Position numbers and translations under genes: made by a program. From contig NC_077234.1 of assembly GCF_027887165.1 (NCBI RefSeq), positions 165,133,877 to 165,197,876 of the forward strand: a stretch of DNA of 64,000 bases. The letters are read 5' to 3'. Below the pieces are notes generated by a model. It saw only the letters and a list, made by a program, of their open reading frames with translations, was not told the origin of the DNA and did not search any database. Source of the stretch: Monodelphis domestica. Lineage: Eukaryota; Chordata; Mammalia; Didelphimorphia; Didelphidae. Below are positions 44,324 through 55,690 of the stretch, piece by piece; position 1 is the stretch's first letter; each line of letters opens with the position of its first letter.

Positions 44324-45639
44324 TAGGAGTGGTTGGCACACCAAAATTATGCCTGACAATGAGATAAATTATACTGGTGTTTAATTTAAATAAACATGTG
44401 TCTTTCCCCCAAACTAAATGCCTTTTGTCATTGTCTCATTTCTTAAGGAAACTATTTGTAGTGCTGAGACAGAATTAAATAAACTGTTAGCCTAATAATA
44501 AAAGAAAGAATCTTCTCATTTGTTAACTGATGAAGTCTAGTATTATTTTGGTCATCACGGTTTATATTTGTGTGGTTAGTTCATTCACTAATAACAGTAC
44601 TAGCCACCTTTTATATAGCACTGTAAGGTTTACAAAACTAGTACTTTAAACATAGTACTTTTAAGACAGTGTGGGAAATTTTTTTTTCTGTACAGGAATG
44701 CTTGCTTGAACTTCAGTGTTTGTGTTCCTTATCATCAAAATTGATTGCAAATGTTCATATGTTAATACTGATATGTAACAAAATTTTATGGATTTCATCT
44801 TTGAAAATGCCTTTTCACAAATAAATATTGCTAAGTGCTGATATTGGTCCATGAACATATGATTTTAATTGAGCATATGCATTGCTTGGAAGGCATTTAT
44901 ATATTTTTGATATTTGTCTTTTAGCATGTCATTACATTGTAATTTAATTATGTCCAATACAAAGTTAAGTAGAAGCTTCTGAATTGCCTAGTTAAATGGA
45001 TTTTGAAATATGGAAGTTTCTTTTGTATTTGCATCAAAATTAAAAAAAAAAAAAGCAAAAACAGACATCATTGATGGAGCTGTAGTTTGAGCTCAAGAAA
45101 TATATCCCACTGCAAATGTGTGTGAGAATGGAAATCTCACCTCTCATTTTACCCTTTAATAGCATAAAAGCAATTTGATGTTACTGGTGATGCAAACAAT
45201 GTTAGTTGTCATTGGATTGACTTTACCACAATATGTCTCCCAAATAAGCACTGTTTTGCCTTATAATTTCAGGTTGAATTCAATAAGAGATATGAACAAC
45301 TATGCAGTAAAAGCAAATTTCCAAAGCTGTTTAATATGCAATAATAGTCATTGAGGGAAGTTATTAGTCATAAGAAGACGTCATGGTTAAGTTAGACATT
45401 TGATACTACATCATTGAGATTGGTGGTGGGCTGAGCATCAATGGGACAGCCACGCCTAGGGTTTCTGACTATTCATCTCTGCTGTTGTGGCATGAAAGCA
45501 GCCATGGGCAATAGGTAAATGAATGAGCGTGGCTATATTCCATAAAACTTTATTTTAAAATATAAAAACCATTCTTAACTTGCCAGCCACACAAAAATAG
45601 GCAGCGTGGTGGATTTTGGCTGTAGTTTGCCAACTCCTG
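44324..45639 (-). mobile_element. decayed hAT DNA transposon with transposase remnant
   Basis: The right end reads 'gtttgccaactcctg' and the left end 'taggagtggttggcacacc', imperfect inverted repeats of the hAT 'CAGGGGTyGGCAAACt' type. Next to the right end, 'gaatgagcgtggctatattc' and 'cataaaactttattttaaaa' are the antisense subterminal region of a mammalian-wide hAT family. Near the left end the minus strand (44661-44858) encodes 'FSKMKSIKFCY' and 'LTYEHLQSILMIRNTNTE', the C-terminal dimerisation region of hAT transposases. The middle is closed in all frames and much is probably deleted, the whole being only 1.3 kb. No convincing 8-bp target duplication is seen. Confidence 0.65.
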
Positions 45640-46134
45640 CTGAGAGGAGGGGTATGAAAACATCTTAAAGCTCCTTATAAATACCAGCTATTATCATTAC
45701 TATTATTATCAAACAAATATAGGTTTTCATTTATGTTTTAGGATGTTGATTTAGATTTAGTTCAGTGAGAAGAATGATACCTGGGGAGATTTGGCAGTCA
45801 GAAAGTTGGAAAAGCTTTAGATTTGGTGCTAGTGATGAACTGCTTATGCCTTGCCTGAGTGCCAACTTAGCTAAATTTGGAGACACTCATTTCCAGGTCA
45901 TCTGCAGGATAAAGACTTTCTCAACCTCAATGACTTTCAGAAACCATTTACTAGGTCATAAATGAGACCTAGGTTATTGATGAGTGGGGGGGGGGTACAG
46001 GAATGGGGGAGAATGGCCACACCAATGAAATTAAAGATCTTTCCACAAAGTACCTTCATACTTAAATTGCTATGATATGTTTTGAACATTAAAAAAAAAC
46101 TTATGGAAGGGACTGAGTTTTAATTTCACTTTCT
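45640..46134. other. no gene recognised; poly-G at 45986-45995
   Basis: A 66-codon opening at 45765 has no family resemblance. Otherwise plain sequence. Confidence 0.4.
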
Positions 46135-46146
46135 TTTCAGTTCATT

Positions 46147-46330
46147 TTTTTAAACATTTACCTTCTGTCTTAGAATCAATCTTGTCCATTGGTTCCAAGG
46201 CAGAAGAAAGGTAAGAGGTAGGCAATGGAGGCTAAGTGATTTCCCCAGGATCACAGATCATATTTGAACCTGGGATCTGCCATCTCTGGAACTGGCTCTC
46301 AATCCACTGAGCCTCCTAGCCATCCCCTAA
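46147..46330 (-). mobile_element. marsupial tRNA-derived SINE with target duplication
   Basis: A full antisense copy: T-run, 'taccttctgtcttagaatca', 'tggttccaaggcagaagaaa', 'ggctaagtgatttccccagg', 'catatttgaacctgggatct', 'ctggctctcaatccactgag'. The flanks tttcagttcatt (46135-46146) and tttcagtttatt (46331-46342) differ at one base. Confidence 0.9.
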
Positions 46331-46342
46331 TTTCAGTTTATT

Positions 46343-47187
46343 TCTAATCACTTAGCTTTAAGTGAAACTTATTTTGCATATTTCCCAAAAACATAGAGAG
46401 ATATTTTTACTCTTAAGTAATTAATTTTTATATATAAAACAGCTTTTTAGTTATTCCAAATGGCCTTTCATGTTTTATTTGCCATAATTACTTCATTAAA
46501 ATAGTTTGGATAAGTGCTCAGACCAATGTAAAGATATCAACTATACCATATTGAAAATATAAAATCTGATTTTTTTCCTCTTAGCAGTTCTTTTAAGTAG
46601 TTGATAGATGTAAGAAACAAAACAAAACATTTAGCAGATTTTCCTTCTCCCCTTGTTAAGTGGAGCTCCTGAGAAAAACTTCCTAGCAAGCATTAAGTAT
46701 ATGCTGCAATATGTCAGAAACACCGTTATGGTACAGATATGGCATCATCTAAAAAGAAAAAATTGAGTGCGGGTTTGAAGTTGACAAGTGATGAAAGTAG
46801 CCCTGCGGTTGTCAATTAGAAAGCCAAGGCCTGGAACTGATAATTTAATGGGCAGTAACCCTTTGCCCCTTTCCCCTCCTACCTGCCCTTCCCTTTTACC
46901 CAGAGTCTAAAGGTCCTTATTGCTCACAATGTATATAGATAGATTAAAGGGGTACATAGCCATGCATACTTATTGGGGAAACAGGAACCCAACCTTCATT
47001 CCATATTAATAAAAAGTTATCTGGATATGGGCAGAGCTTCTGTCAAGAACTCTGCAGCTTAGCTAATTTTTATTTCCTTTCCAAAAATCTTCCCAATGTT
47101 TATTGCACCAGATGATAACCATGAGGCATTAGGATGAACAAATTTATTTTTTGGAAATGATTCATTCAGTGGCTACATTTTGGGGGG
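46343..47187. other. unique-looking intronic sequence
   Basis: No named repeat and no supportable exon. Confidence 0.45.
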
Positions 47188-47211
47188 TGTGTGTGTGTGT
47201 GTGTGTGTGTT
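47188..47211. repeat. (GT)n microsatellite
   Basis: A G run leads into about 12 GT units. Confidence 0.9.
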
Positions 47212-47654
47212 TCTATAAGAGTGAGCCTCTGGATGCTACTAGAATTTTTTTTTCCCAGGAGACTTCTTTAGAGCTTTCAGTAATATGTCATCATAGCTAT
47301 TAGGACCCCAAGTGATATAGTACCTTTTAGTGGTTTTAAAAATATGAAGTGTTTCTCATTATAACCTGAAGAGGGAAAAAAATTATATAGTCATGTAGAA
47401 AAAACCAGGGCAGACATGCACATTTCCTTCTTTTACATCTTATGCAAGGTATGTTTTTATAAAAAATATGTGTTTCCTAATTTTTCCTTTTCATTTAACA
47501 TAGAAAATTAAATATCAAGTAAATCAATTTTAAAGTTGAAATGAATTAGACCCCTTTATTTCTGTTGTTTATGCTATACTTGCTTTCTTATTATCTGTTG
47601 TAGTTTAAAAAGAAATACATATTTATATGTACATTTATTTAATTTAAATATATA

Positions 47655-47800
47655 TAGTTTATTAGTGTGTTCATATATATGTTCTAGTTTTTAAAGATAT
47701 GTGTGTAATGGGTACATATATGTACATGGATATATATTACATAGGTATATATTATACATGTATCTAAAACGAGAACATATATGAATGCACTAATAAACTA
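47655..47800. repeat. long imperfect palindrome, AT-rich
   Basis: The arm at 47655-47691 is the near-exact reverse complement of 47766-47800: 'gtttattagtgtgttcat' pairs with 'atgaatgcactaataaac', and 'atatatgttctagtttt' with 'aaaacgagaacatatat'. The 74-bp spacer is itself partly self-complementary (ATATGT/ACATAT-rich), so a hairpin of roughly 145 bp is possible. It may be a MITE remnant or a palindrome born by local inverted duplication. Confidence 0.75.
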
Positions 47801-48147
47801 CACATACACACGTGTATTTATATCTCTATACACACACACACATATATATACATTTACACACATACCTATATGTGGGAATATGAAGTTAGAGACATAGAAG
47901 ACTGTAGCTGAGACTGGTACATTTTGCTTTGAACAAAAGGTATGAGAATTTTGAGTCTATTTTCCAGCTGTATATTTTTTAAACCAACAATTTCTGTCAG
48001 TAAATTTTTAATGAAAGGCAGCACAGTGAAAAAGCCAACCAGAAACCAAGAAAATTGTGCTACTAGTCTTTGAGATTGATTATTCTCAACAGAGAATTGC
48101 TGGAAGAAACCCTTTACACTATTCATTTTTTACTTTATCCAGAGAAA

Positions 48148-48395
48148 AATAGCAGTGAGTTGTTAAGTTCTTTTCAGTCATGTCCAACTCTTTCTGACCC
48201 CATTTGTAGTTTGTTTTTTTTTTGGTAGAAATATTGTCATAGTTTTCCATTTCCTATGTCAGTTCATTTTACAGATGAGGAACCTGAGGCAAACAGGGTT
48301 ACATGACTTGTCCAAGGAGACTTAGTGTCTGAGGCTGGAATCAAACATAGGTCTCCCTGGCACTTTATCAGCTGCTCTGTCCAGTCTTAGTAGTT
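48148..48395 (-). mobile_element. SINE with RTE/BovB-like tail, antisense
   Basis: 'ttttcagtcatgtccaactc', 'tttctgaccccatttgtagt', 'tagttttccatttcctatgt', 'tttacagatgaggaacctga', 'gttacatgacttgtccaagg' and 'aatcaaacataggtctccct': the antisense of the 33.5-kb element. Confidence 0.75.
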
Positions 48396-48429
48396 AGGAA
48401 ACAATAGACATCTGCCTTTTTCAGGTTAA

Positions 48430-48545
48430 TTCAATAGGCTTTCATTAATCTCCAACTATTGTGGAAGACAAGTTATCAGGCTCAGGATACAGACACAGAC
48501 ATGGAAGATGATTGTTGCCCTCAAGGTGTCTCCATTCTACTGTAG
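48430..48545 (-). repeat. L2 LINE 3' end, antisense
   Basis: 'ataggctttcattaatctcc', 'ggctcaggatacagacacag' and 'ccctcaaggtgtctccattc' are the antisense L2 terminus, degraded. Confidence 0.55.
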
Positions 48546-49059
48546 AAGGGAACAGAGCTAAGCCTTCCTCCCCCTCCTCATTAGGTGATGATCACAGGTG
48601 CTGAGCGTCGCCAACTGGACTTGGTTTCTATTTGTGATCTGGACATGAGAAGCAGGATTTTTCCTAGCAGGGCTGACTCCTCTTTAAAGCTCTGAAGAGG
48701 AAGAGGCAGATGGTGAGCCTTTCTCGCTGCACTGGCGACTTTTAAAAAGTTCCTAACCTAACTTCCCACAGATTGCCCTAGTCCTTTAGAGGCAGAGGAG
48801 ACTGGGCTCCTCTGCCAAAGGGATTCGGTGCTGGAGCATGGTCAATGATTGTTTTGCCGATAAATATTTTTTCTCTGGATATTTCCCATCTCTGGCTTCT
48901 CCTTATACCCTCGTAGTCCTGCTGATACTCTATTGCAAGCCACCTGGACTATAGCTACTCAGTTTCTGCTTTTAATCAATCTATAGACCCCCAAAGGCTT
49001 TTTTCAACAATTTTCTTGAATGGATGTAGCTTCTTGTTCTTGTCAGACATTTCGATTCA
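48546..49059. other. no repeat or gene recognised
   Basis: Ordinary sequence, somewhat GC-richer than its flanks around 48560-48840, without a splice-bounded open frame. Confidence 0.4.
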
Positions 49060-49400
49060 ATTCATTCATTTCAAAACGTTCATTAAGTGCCTTCTGTATG
49101 GAGAACGCTAGACTCTGTGAGAGGACTTCTTTTCTATAGTTTATAGTCTAGCAATCAATCATTCATTTATTAAATAGTTTGTGACAGCATTGAGGATACA
49201 AAGGCAAAAATTAAATGAAACAAAAACAGAAACAAAAAATAAGACAGATCTCAATCTTAAGAAGTTTACATTCTGTTGAGGGAGAGAATGTGCACTTAAA
49301 ATGCCATATAGACAAGGTAATTTGGGGTGGGAGGGTGGGAGTTCACCAGAAATTTTAGAATGAAAAAAATGGTGTTTGAGCTAAGCTTTGAATGTAGTGC
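49060..49400 (-). repeat. L2 LINE 3' ends, antisense, two pieces
   Basis: Two antisense L2-like starts lie in a row: 'cgttcattaagtgccttctg' with 'gaacgctagactctgtgaga', then 'catttattaaatagtttgtg' with 'agcattgaggatacaaaggc', 'aagaagtttacattctgttg' and 'gtttgagctaagctttgaat'. Confidence 0.6.
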
Positions 49401-49474
49401 CTCACCTCTCAGCCCTCATGCACCGTAATTTGGTTGATTGGTCTGTACTATGGTGGATTTAGTCCATGGACATA

Positions 49475-49665
49475 AAATGGTAAGATCTTTGAGAATCAGG
49501 CAGAAAGACATAATTTGAAGTCTAGCCTCTGATTCTCTAGTGGCTGTATGACCCTGGGCAAGTCACTTAATCTCTAAGTATCAGAGGAAATTGTCTAAGA
49601 GATGTTGCAGAGCAAGGGGCACTGGTAGGAGTTTCCCTCACCAGTGAAATCTTTAATTCAGTCTT
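49475..49665 (+). repeat. marsupial CORE-SINE (MIR-related)
   Basis: 'aatttgaagtctagcctctg', 'gtatgaccctgggcaagtca', 'ggaaattgtctaagagatgt', 'actggtaggagtttccctca'. Same family as 38130-38350. Confidence 0.65.
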
Positions 49666-49914
49666 TAAAAAATTATTTGCCAGATCATGCCTTGGAAGAA
49701 CGTAGGTACATCCATTTTACTTGCAGTGACCTGAGATTTTGCCAGTATCTCTTGAGAAAAGACTTCATAATAAGCTGCATTGTTCTTTGAGAGAAATTAG
49801 CAAAGACAAATGCTTTACTTTATGCAGATGGCTTAGATAGAAAGGCATTCCTTTAAGTCTATGCAGAGAATTCCTCGTTTTGGAACATCATGCACTCAGA
49901 CTTACTTGAAAGTC

Positions 49915-50075
49915 AGCCAGGTAGCATCACAGATAGAGTATTATTGCATTTGGAGCCAGAAAGACCTGAAATAAAATTGGCCTTAAATGCTTGACTCCCT
50001 GTGAGATCCTGGGCAAGTCGATGAAATTCTCAGTTTCAGTTTCTTCACAGAGGATGAAATGATCAAATAAATGTA
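49915..50075 (+). repeat. tRNA-derived/CORE SINE
   Basis: 'caggtagcatcacagataga', 'ggagccagaaagacctgaaa', 'tgtgagatcctgggcaagtc', 'tttcagtttcttcacagagg'. Confidence 0.65.
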
Positions 50076-50085
50076 AAAATAGCTC

Positions 50086-50164
50086 CCCCCTCTTCCTCCT
50101 CTTCCTCTTTCTCCTCCTCCTCCTCCTTTTCTTCTTCCTCCTCCTTCTTCCTTCTTTCCTTTAT
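50086..50164. repeat. (TCC/TTC)n pyrimidine tract
   Basis: About 75 bp of pure pyrimidine: CTC, TCC and TTC triplets. Confidence 0.9.
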
Positions 50165-50389
50165 CTCCATAATCTTTTCTTCCTTATGCTGATGAAAAGG
50201 AGAGATACTATTTGCCTGTGGGACTCCAAACTGTAATTAAAAATACTTTATAAATGTTGACTAAGTTTAACTAAATTATGCAATTAGTACTATAACTTAA
50301 ATACTTTACAGGTTAGATGGGTCTTTTGTGGAATAAACTGAGAAGCTAACCATCATTTTATAATGTTTGTCCACAAGTGATTTATAAGT

Positions 50390-50615
50390 GAGAAAGCTTG
50401 ATGGTTCAGTGAATAGAGTGCTGGACCTTAAGTCAGGAGGGCCTGAGTTCAGAACTTACCTTAAACACTTGTGACCCTGAGAAAGTCACTTAATCTCTGT
50501 TTGCCTCAGGTTCCTCAATTGTAAGATGAGGACAATAATAGCACCTCTCTCCCAGGGTTGTTGCGAGTGCCTGAAACATAGTAGGCACTACATAAATGCT
50601 AGTTATTATTAATAA
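50390..50615 (+). mobile_element. tRNA-headed MIR/CORE SINE, nearly full length
   Basis: Complete order from head to tail: 'cttgatggttcagtgaatag', 'agtgctggaccttaagtcag', B-box region 'gagttcagaacttacc', 'tgagaaagtcacttaatctc', 'cctcaggttcctcaattgta', 'cccagggttgttgcgagtgc', 'aacatagtaggcactacata'. Confidence 0.8.
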
Positions 50616-51039
50616 TAAGTGAACTTTAACTCCCTGATCAGGAGGCCCTCATATCCCGTTATATTATTTAACAGTAAAAACAACTGGCATCTTAAGTGTA
50701 TTTGTTACATTCTTACAAAGAGTCTTTGTTCTTCAGGAGGAAACATGAAAAAACAAAGCACTAGAAGAACAAAATTTACCCTGGGGAATAAGCAGAAGGT
50801 GCAGAGAAAGATGGACAAGCAGAATGCCTGCTGCTCTAGAGCAGAAAATTCCTGCATGCTAAATGTAGAAAGTTTTCCATTAGAATGGATGTAGTCTGCA
50901 TTAGCAGCTGATATATAGGACATGCTAAAAATAGTTATTTTTATTCTTAAAATAAATGTGGGCATATAGACCCCCTCAACAGCATTTTTTCTGGTGAGCT
51001 TACATCAGAGATGCTTACTATATTTCCTCTATGATCCTT

Positions 51040-51230
51040 ATCCAAAAGGATCATAGATCTAAAGCAAAAGGAACTTTCAAGTTTATCAAATCTAACTCCT
51101 TCATTTTCCAAACAAGGGAACTGAGAGACTTTAAGTTACTTCTCCAAGGTCATGCAGGCAGTAAGAGAACCAGGATTAAGATTTGAATCTTGTGGGTCCA
51201 AATCCAATGCATATTCTACTGTACCTCTTT
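51040..51230 (-). repeat. MIR-type SINE, antisense
   Basis: 'aaaggatcatagatctaaag', 'ttcattttccaaacaaggga', 'tctccaaggtcatgcaggca', 'attaagatttgaatcttgtg'. Confidence 0.65.
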
Positions 51231-51884
51231 GTATATGGGACCTTTGGCCTTCTTGATGACCTTCCATTTAATAAAGAAAAGGCCAAACCATCTGGAATGA
51301 AACCCGTGTATACAGACCCCCACCTAGAACAAGATGGAGTCCAAAATGTTGGCTTAATAGCTCAAAAATGAGGCTGGGAGAGAATTCCTTCTAAAGAAAG
51401 CGATACAGGCTCTTACTTTCAAAATTGAGGGTTTTTTTAATCTTATAAGAATTTTATGTCTACCTCAAAGGCAATTAAAGCAAGAGTTCCTGGAAAATTG
51501 TTTCATTATTGGGTAGTACCGTGAATAGTCACCAGAATTATACCAGCTTTACATACCAAGTTCTCCAGGCAGTACAGAGTAATGAATCTAACTTGTGGGT
51601 CCTTTTCTTTAGTAGGTCCAAGTTGATGGAAAGCAGTCATTCAGTGTCATCAAATGTATACGTCTTGACCCTACCATCCTTGTTCTCAGTGTGTTCTGAG
51701 CTTTGATTTCCTCCACTACAGAGACATTTGTATAACCATGCAACCTGTGTGCCCTTTCTCATCTCGGTTGTCACTGCCTATTCCCCAAGCCATTGGTGAC
51801 AAAACCAGAGATAATTTATCATTCACACTTTTCTGCATCAGTGCAGAGCTAAACTTAGCCCCCAGTGCAATTATTCATAGCAAT
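51231..51884. other. no gene recognised
   Basis: Short plus-strand openings at 51183 and 51509 have no recognised relatives. No further repeat seen. Confidence 0.4.
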
Positions 51885-52165
51885 TAGGCAGTGAATAAAC
51901 AGTGCCTACTATGTGTCAGCCCTGTACTAAGTGCCAAGGATAAAAAGAGAGACAAGAAACATTCCCTGCTCACACAGTCAAATGAGGGAGACAATATGCA
52001 AAAAAAAGCTAAATACAGGATAAACTGGAAATAATCAACAAAGGGAGGCACTAGAATTAATGGGGAACAGAAAAGACTTCCTATAGATAATGGGATTTTA
52101 GCTGGGACTTGAAGGAATCCAGGAAGGCTAGGAAATGAGGAGGGAGAGCATTCCAGGCATTGCCA
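51885..52165 (-). repeat. L2 LINE 3' end, antisense
   Basis: Well-preserved antisense L2-like terminus: 'gcctactatgtgtcagccct', 'actaagtgccaaggataaaa', 'gataaactggaaataatcaa', 'gggattttagctgggacttg' and 'gagagcattccaggcattgc'. Confidence 0.8.
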
Positions 52166-54685
52166 GGGATGCTAAATACTATAGGCTTGATAATTAATTT
52201 CACGATAATTCTATGTAATTTAGTCATTGCTACACCACTACCTTTAATACATTGTTTCCTACTTGGTAGAATTAAATTTTGCAGGCATCTTACTAAGATT
52301 TATAGAAGGAAAATGAAGGGAATTTATGTGAAGGGAGTGTGTACAGATTCTCTTGGGGCTCATTAAATTTAAAAAAATCATTGGGAGGAAAGAAAGCAAG
52401 GGTAACGTAATGATAGTAAAGATGTTAAAATTTCATTTTTCAGAATAACAGCCATCAATTTCTCTACTTGGGGAGCTTTTTCAGAAGTTCAGAGGTCAAG
52501 AAGCATCTCATGTCCCATGTAAGCTGAGACACATTTCAGCGAGAAGATATTAGAAGCAAATTTGGTGCCCATGAAAGGTGCCAGATTTTAATTACAGTTG
52601 GCATTTCTGAGCATGCTGTTGGCAGTGGTGGCCATCTTGTTGGAGAAAGCCATAGATTTTGACATTAGCAGTATGGGTGCCCAGTTGAAGAGACTGAAAA
52701 TCATTTTCCCTCCTGCTTGGTAGTAAGAGAAAACTTCAGTGGTTAATATTTAAACAAGATGTGCTGGGTATTTCAGAAGAAAATAGTTGCTCGTCAGAAT
52801 TGTCTTGGGTGGTTTAGGTTGTTAGGGAGCCGTGGGAGTAATAATTTCTATCTCACAGCTTTTAAACAAATCCAGTTAAAATGGTAAAAATGGGATGTTT
52901 CATTACAAGAAATGAAGTTGGCATCTACCAGGTTTTTCATTAAGTTCCAGGTCACAGACAAATAAAGAAAGTATGTTAGGGGGAAAAAAATTCCTTTTTA
53001 AAAATAATTAGGGAGATGTCTGTTTTGTTCACCAGATGGAAAATCAGTAGTTGTGGGTGGTCTCTGCTGGAGAGGGCATATCACAATTGGCAGAGCTATG
53101 CCTTTAACTTTTAAAGTCCTGGGACAAAAAATCTGAAAGTAATTGACTGTTCAGAATGCTCTGCATACATATCAGCCTTTCTAAAAGCCCTGGATTTTTT
53201 TTTTCTGTCCCAATTTTTAAATATAAGGATGTATAGGCTCTTAGAAACAATGAGATTAATGATTCATTGTTCTTTGAATCCCAAAATAACACTCCTGCCA
53301 AATCTTGTTTTGGGAGCCAGGCTTCTTATTCTCAGTATGTGAGGAGAATGATCTGATGAGAGAGGATCTACACATGTGCCCCTTAGGAGCATTGCCTTAC
53401 TGTACTGATGAGGGGTTTGTGAACAGGTAAGAAGACCGAGGGTGCCGAAAGCCTAAGAAATCTTTATTAGTCTAGGGGTTATTGAAGAAGAAGGTTTGCT
53501 AGTGCTACCAGCATCAGGGCTCTCTTTAAGCATGTCTTCATGCTCTGGCTAAATTAACTTAGGGAAAGGGGTTGAAAAGACTCTGCGTATACTTTTAGCT
53601 ATTGAAATGAGAAAGTTAGCCCACTCTGTCAGCTTCTTCGGCTCGTGAAAAGGGGGACATTAGGATTACCACACTTTATTCAGGCTAGCTTTGTGTATTA
53701 TCCAGCTTTACACTCCCAATTCACAAGCCAGTGTGCTTTGGGATGGATCTGTTTTACACGTGTGTCGTTTTAGGCTTTACTAATATTTTAAGCTGTCAAT
53801 TTCAACTTCCTTATTCCCCCCCCTCAAGTCTGGTGATTAGCGGAAATATAGGATTATAGGCTAATAGAGTAGGCATATAGTACGCTGGAGGCATAAACTT
53901 CAAATTGAATCAAAGTACCCCAACTGAAACACAAGTAGTTCTGGGACATCAAATGCGTTTGGCTTTTGATAGACTCTATTTTTTTGCTTATGCATAGTAA
54001 AAAATGGCAGTTATTTATTGGTTCCACGTCCCCTCTGGCACAGATGCTGCACAGTCTGTCCCTTTTCTAGGCACTAAATAGTAGATTAAAAAAATAATTT
54101 AATTCAGTTTTCCACTTGCATTCAGTGCTGTGCTATTAATAGCTCTTCTTTGTTGCTTGGGCCCAAGCGAGCGACGGGCTGGAACTAGTGTTATAGCTGT
54201 GTTTTAGTCTCTTGAAGCCCCGTTTTGTCCTACAAGATAGGACTTAGCTCAAGGTGCTGTTCCTGAAAGGATATGTTACCTTGCAGATGATTAAATGGCA
54301 TTCTCAAAATACAGTTGAAGAGAGCTCTGTGGCTTTGTAAGGAAGATCTTACTTATGGGGAGGGAGAGAAGGAAAGGGAAGAAATGCTATTATGCTTTGA
54401 AAGATGCAAGTTAAACTATTCCCTCATCCCTAGTCATATTTTAGTGCCAATGAGGAAGAAAATCAGTTATGAAAGTCCCACCAAAGGGCAATGGAGTGGT
54501 TAAAGGGACAAAAGAAAGGAACTGATCTTTTGCTCTCTTCCTTACCATATCAGAGAACTCTTACTACTGCATATTTTGGGGTAGGAAATGCAGTGGGGGA
54601 GAAGGCAGGACTAATGCTGGCCCATTACTGTTTGGTGCTCATCATTAAACCATCTGAGGGCACAAGAACCACATGCCCGTGTTGT
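52166..54685. other. unique-looking intronic sequence, repeat-poor
   Basis: About 2.5 kb in which I recognise no repeat and no exon. Short openings such as 54315-54503 and 54491-54718 lack any resemblance and conserved splice context. Confidence 0.45.
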
Positions 54686-54689
54686 CCTT

Positions 54690-54905
54690 TGGTTTTAGTT
54701 GCATCCCCCTCTTCGTGACCCCATTTGGAGTTTTCTTAGCAAAGATATTGGACTGGTTTGCCATTTCCTCCTCCACGTCATTTTACAGATAAGGAAACTG
54801 AGGCAAACAAAGTTGTGACTTGCCCAGGATCACACAGCTAGGCAGTGTTTTTTGAGCAGATTTGAATTTAGGGAGTTGAGTTTTCCTGACTCCAGGCCTG
54901 GCATG
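54690..54905 (-). mobile_element. SINE with RTE/BovB-like tail, antisense
   Basis: 'ctcttcgtgaccccatttgg', 'agttttcttagcaaagatat', 'tggtttgccatttcctcctc', 'ataaggaaactgaggcaaac', 'gtgacttgcccaggatcaca', and head 'ttcctgactccaggcctggc'. It is the best-preserved of the three RTE-tailed copies. Confidence 0.85.
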
Positions 54906-55564
54906 TGTCATAGTTTTATTTTATTGTGAATCTTGTCTGTTGGGGTAGGCAACTGTCAGTTTCTCTGGTTGCTCTCATCCCGAGTGACATTTTGAGTAGT
55001 TTTGAGACGTTTGGGACGTTTTGATGCCTGTCTTTTAGCTGCTACTCAAAAGTCACCTCTCGCCACTTCCAGGTGTGAACTCATACTGGACTATTCCTGG
55101 GGGGTGCTGGAAAGAGTGTCCATCAGACTACAGTTTGATCAAAAGCATAGTTTGTGCAGTGAGATGTGAGAAAAGTAGGATCGTAGACTTAGCGTGGGAA
55201 GGAAACGTAGAAGCCATAAGTCCAACTCCATCCGGAAAGGTCACCCACACTACCTGTTCCCCTCACGTGAGTGTGATGCTCTAAAAGAACAAGGGAGAAG
55301 GCAATGAGAATGAATTGTTAATAATGCAATTAAACCAATAGAGTTGGACTCCTTTATAGACGAACCAATCTATTACTCTCCAAGTTTGACCAAGTCTGTT
55401 ACCAAGTCACAGAAAATAGAACAAGGAAGAAAATTTGGCTGGATGGACTCAAATGACCAAATCTTTCTCCTTTATAGGCTCCAAATCTGTAGAAATTTGA
55501 CCTAAAAGTTTTTTTGGGAGGCAATTTGATGAAAGTCTGATTTCTTGCAATAGTCAGCATGAAT

Positions 55565-55690
55565 GGCAAATAAAGCATTAATTAAACATCTACTATGTGT
55601 AAAATACTGGGCTAAGCATGCCAGATATAAAACGAAAAGGAAGCCGGCCCCTGCTCTCAGGGAGCTCAAATTCTAACTGTGAGACGATGC
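55565..55690 (-). repeat. L2 LINE 3' end, antisense
   Basis: 'aaagcattaattaaacatct', 'actatgtgtaaaatactggg', 'ctctcagggagctcaaattc'. It is the last mobile element that I recognise before the right edge. Confidence 0.7.
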
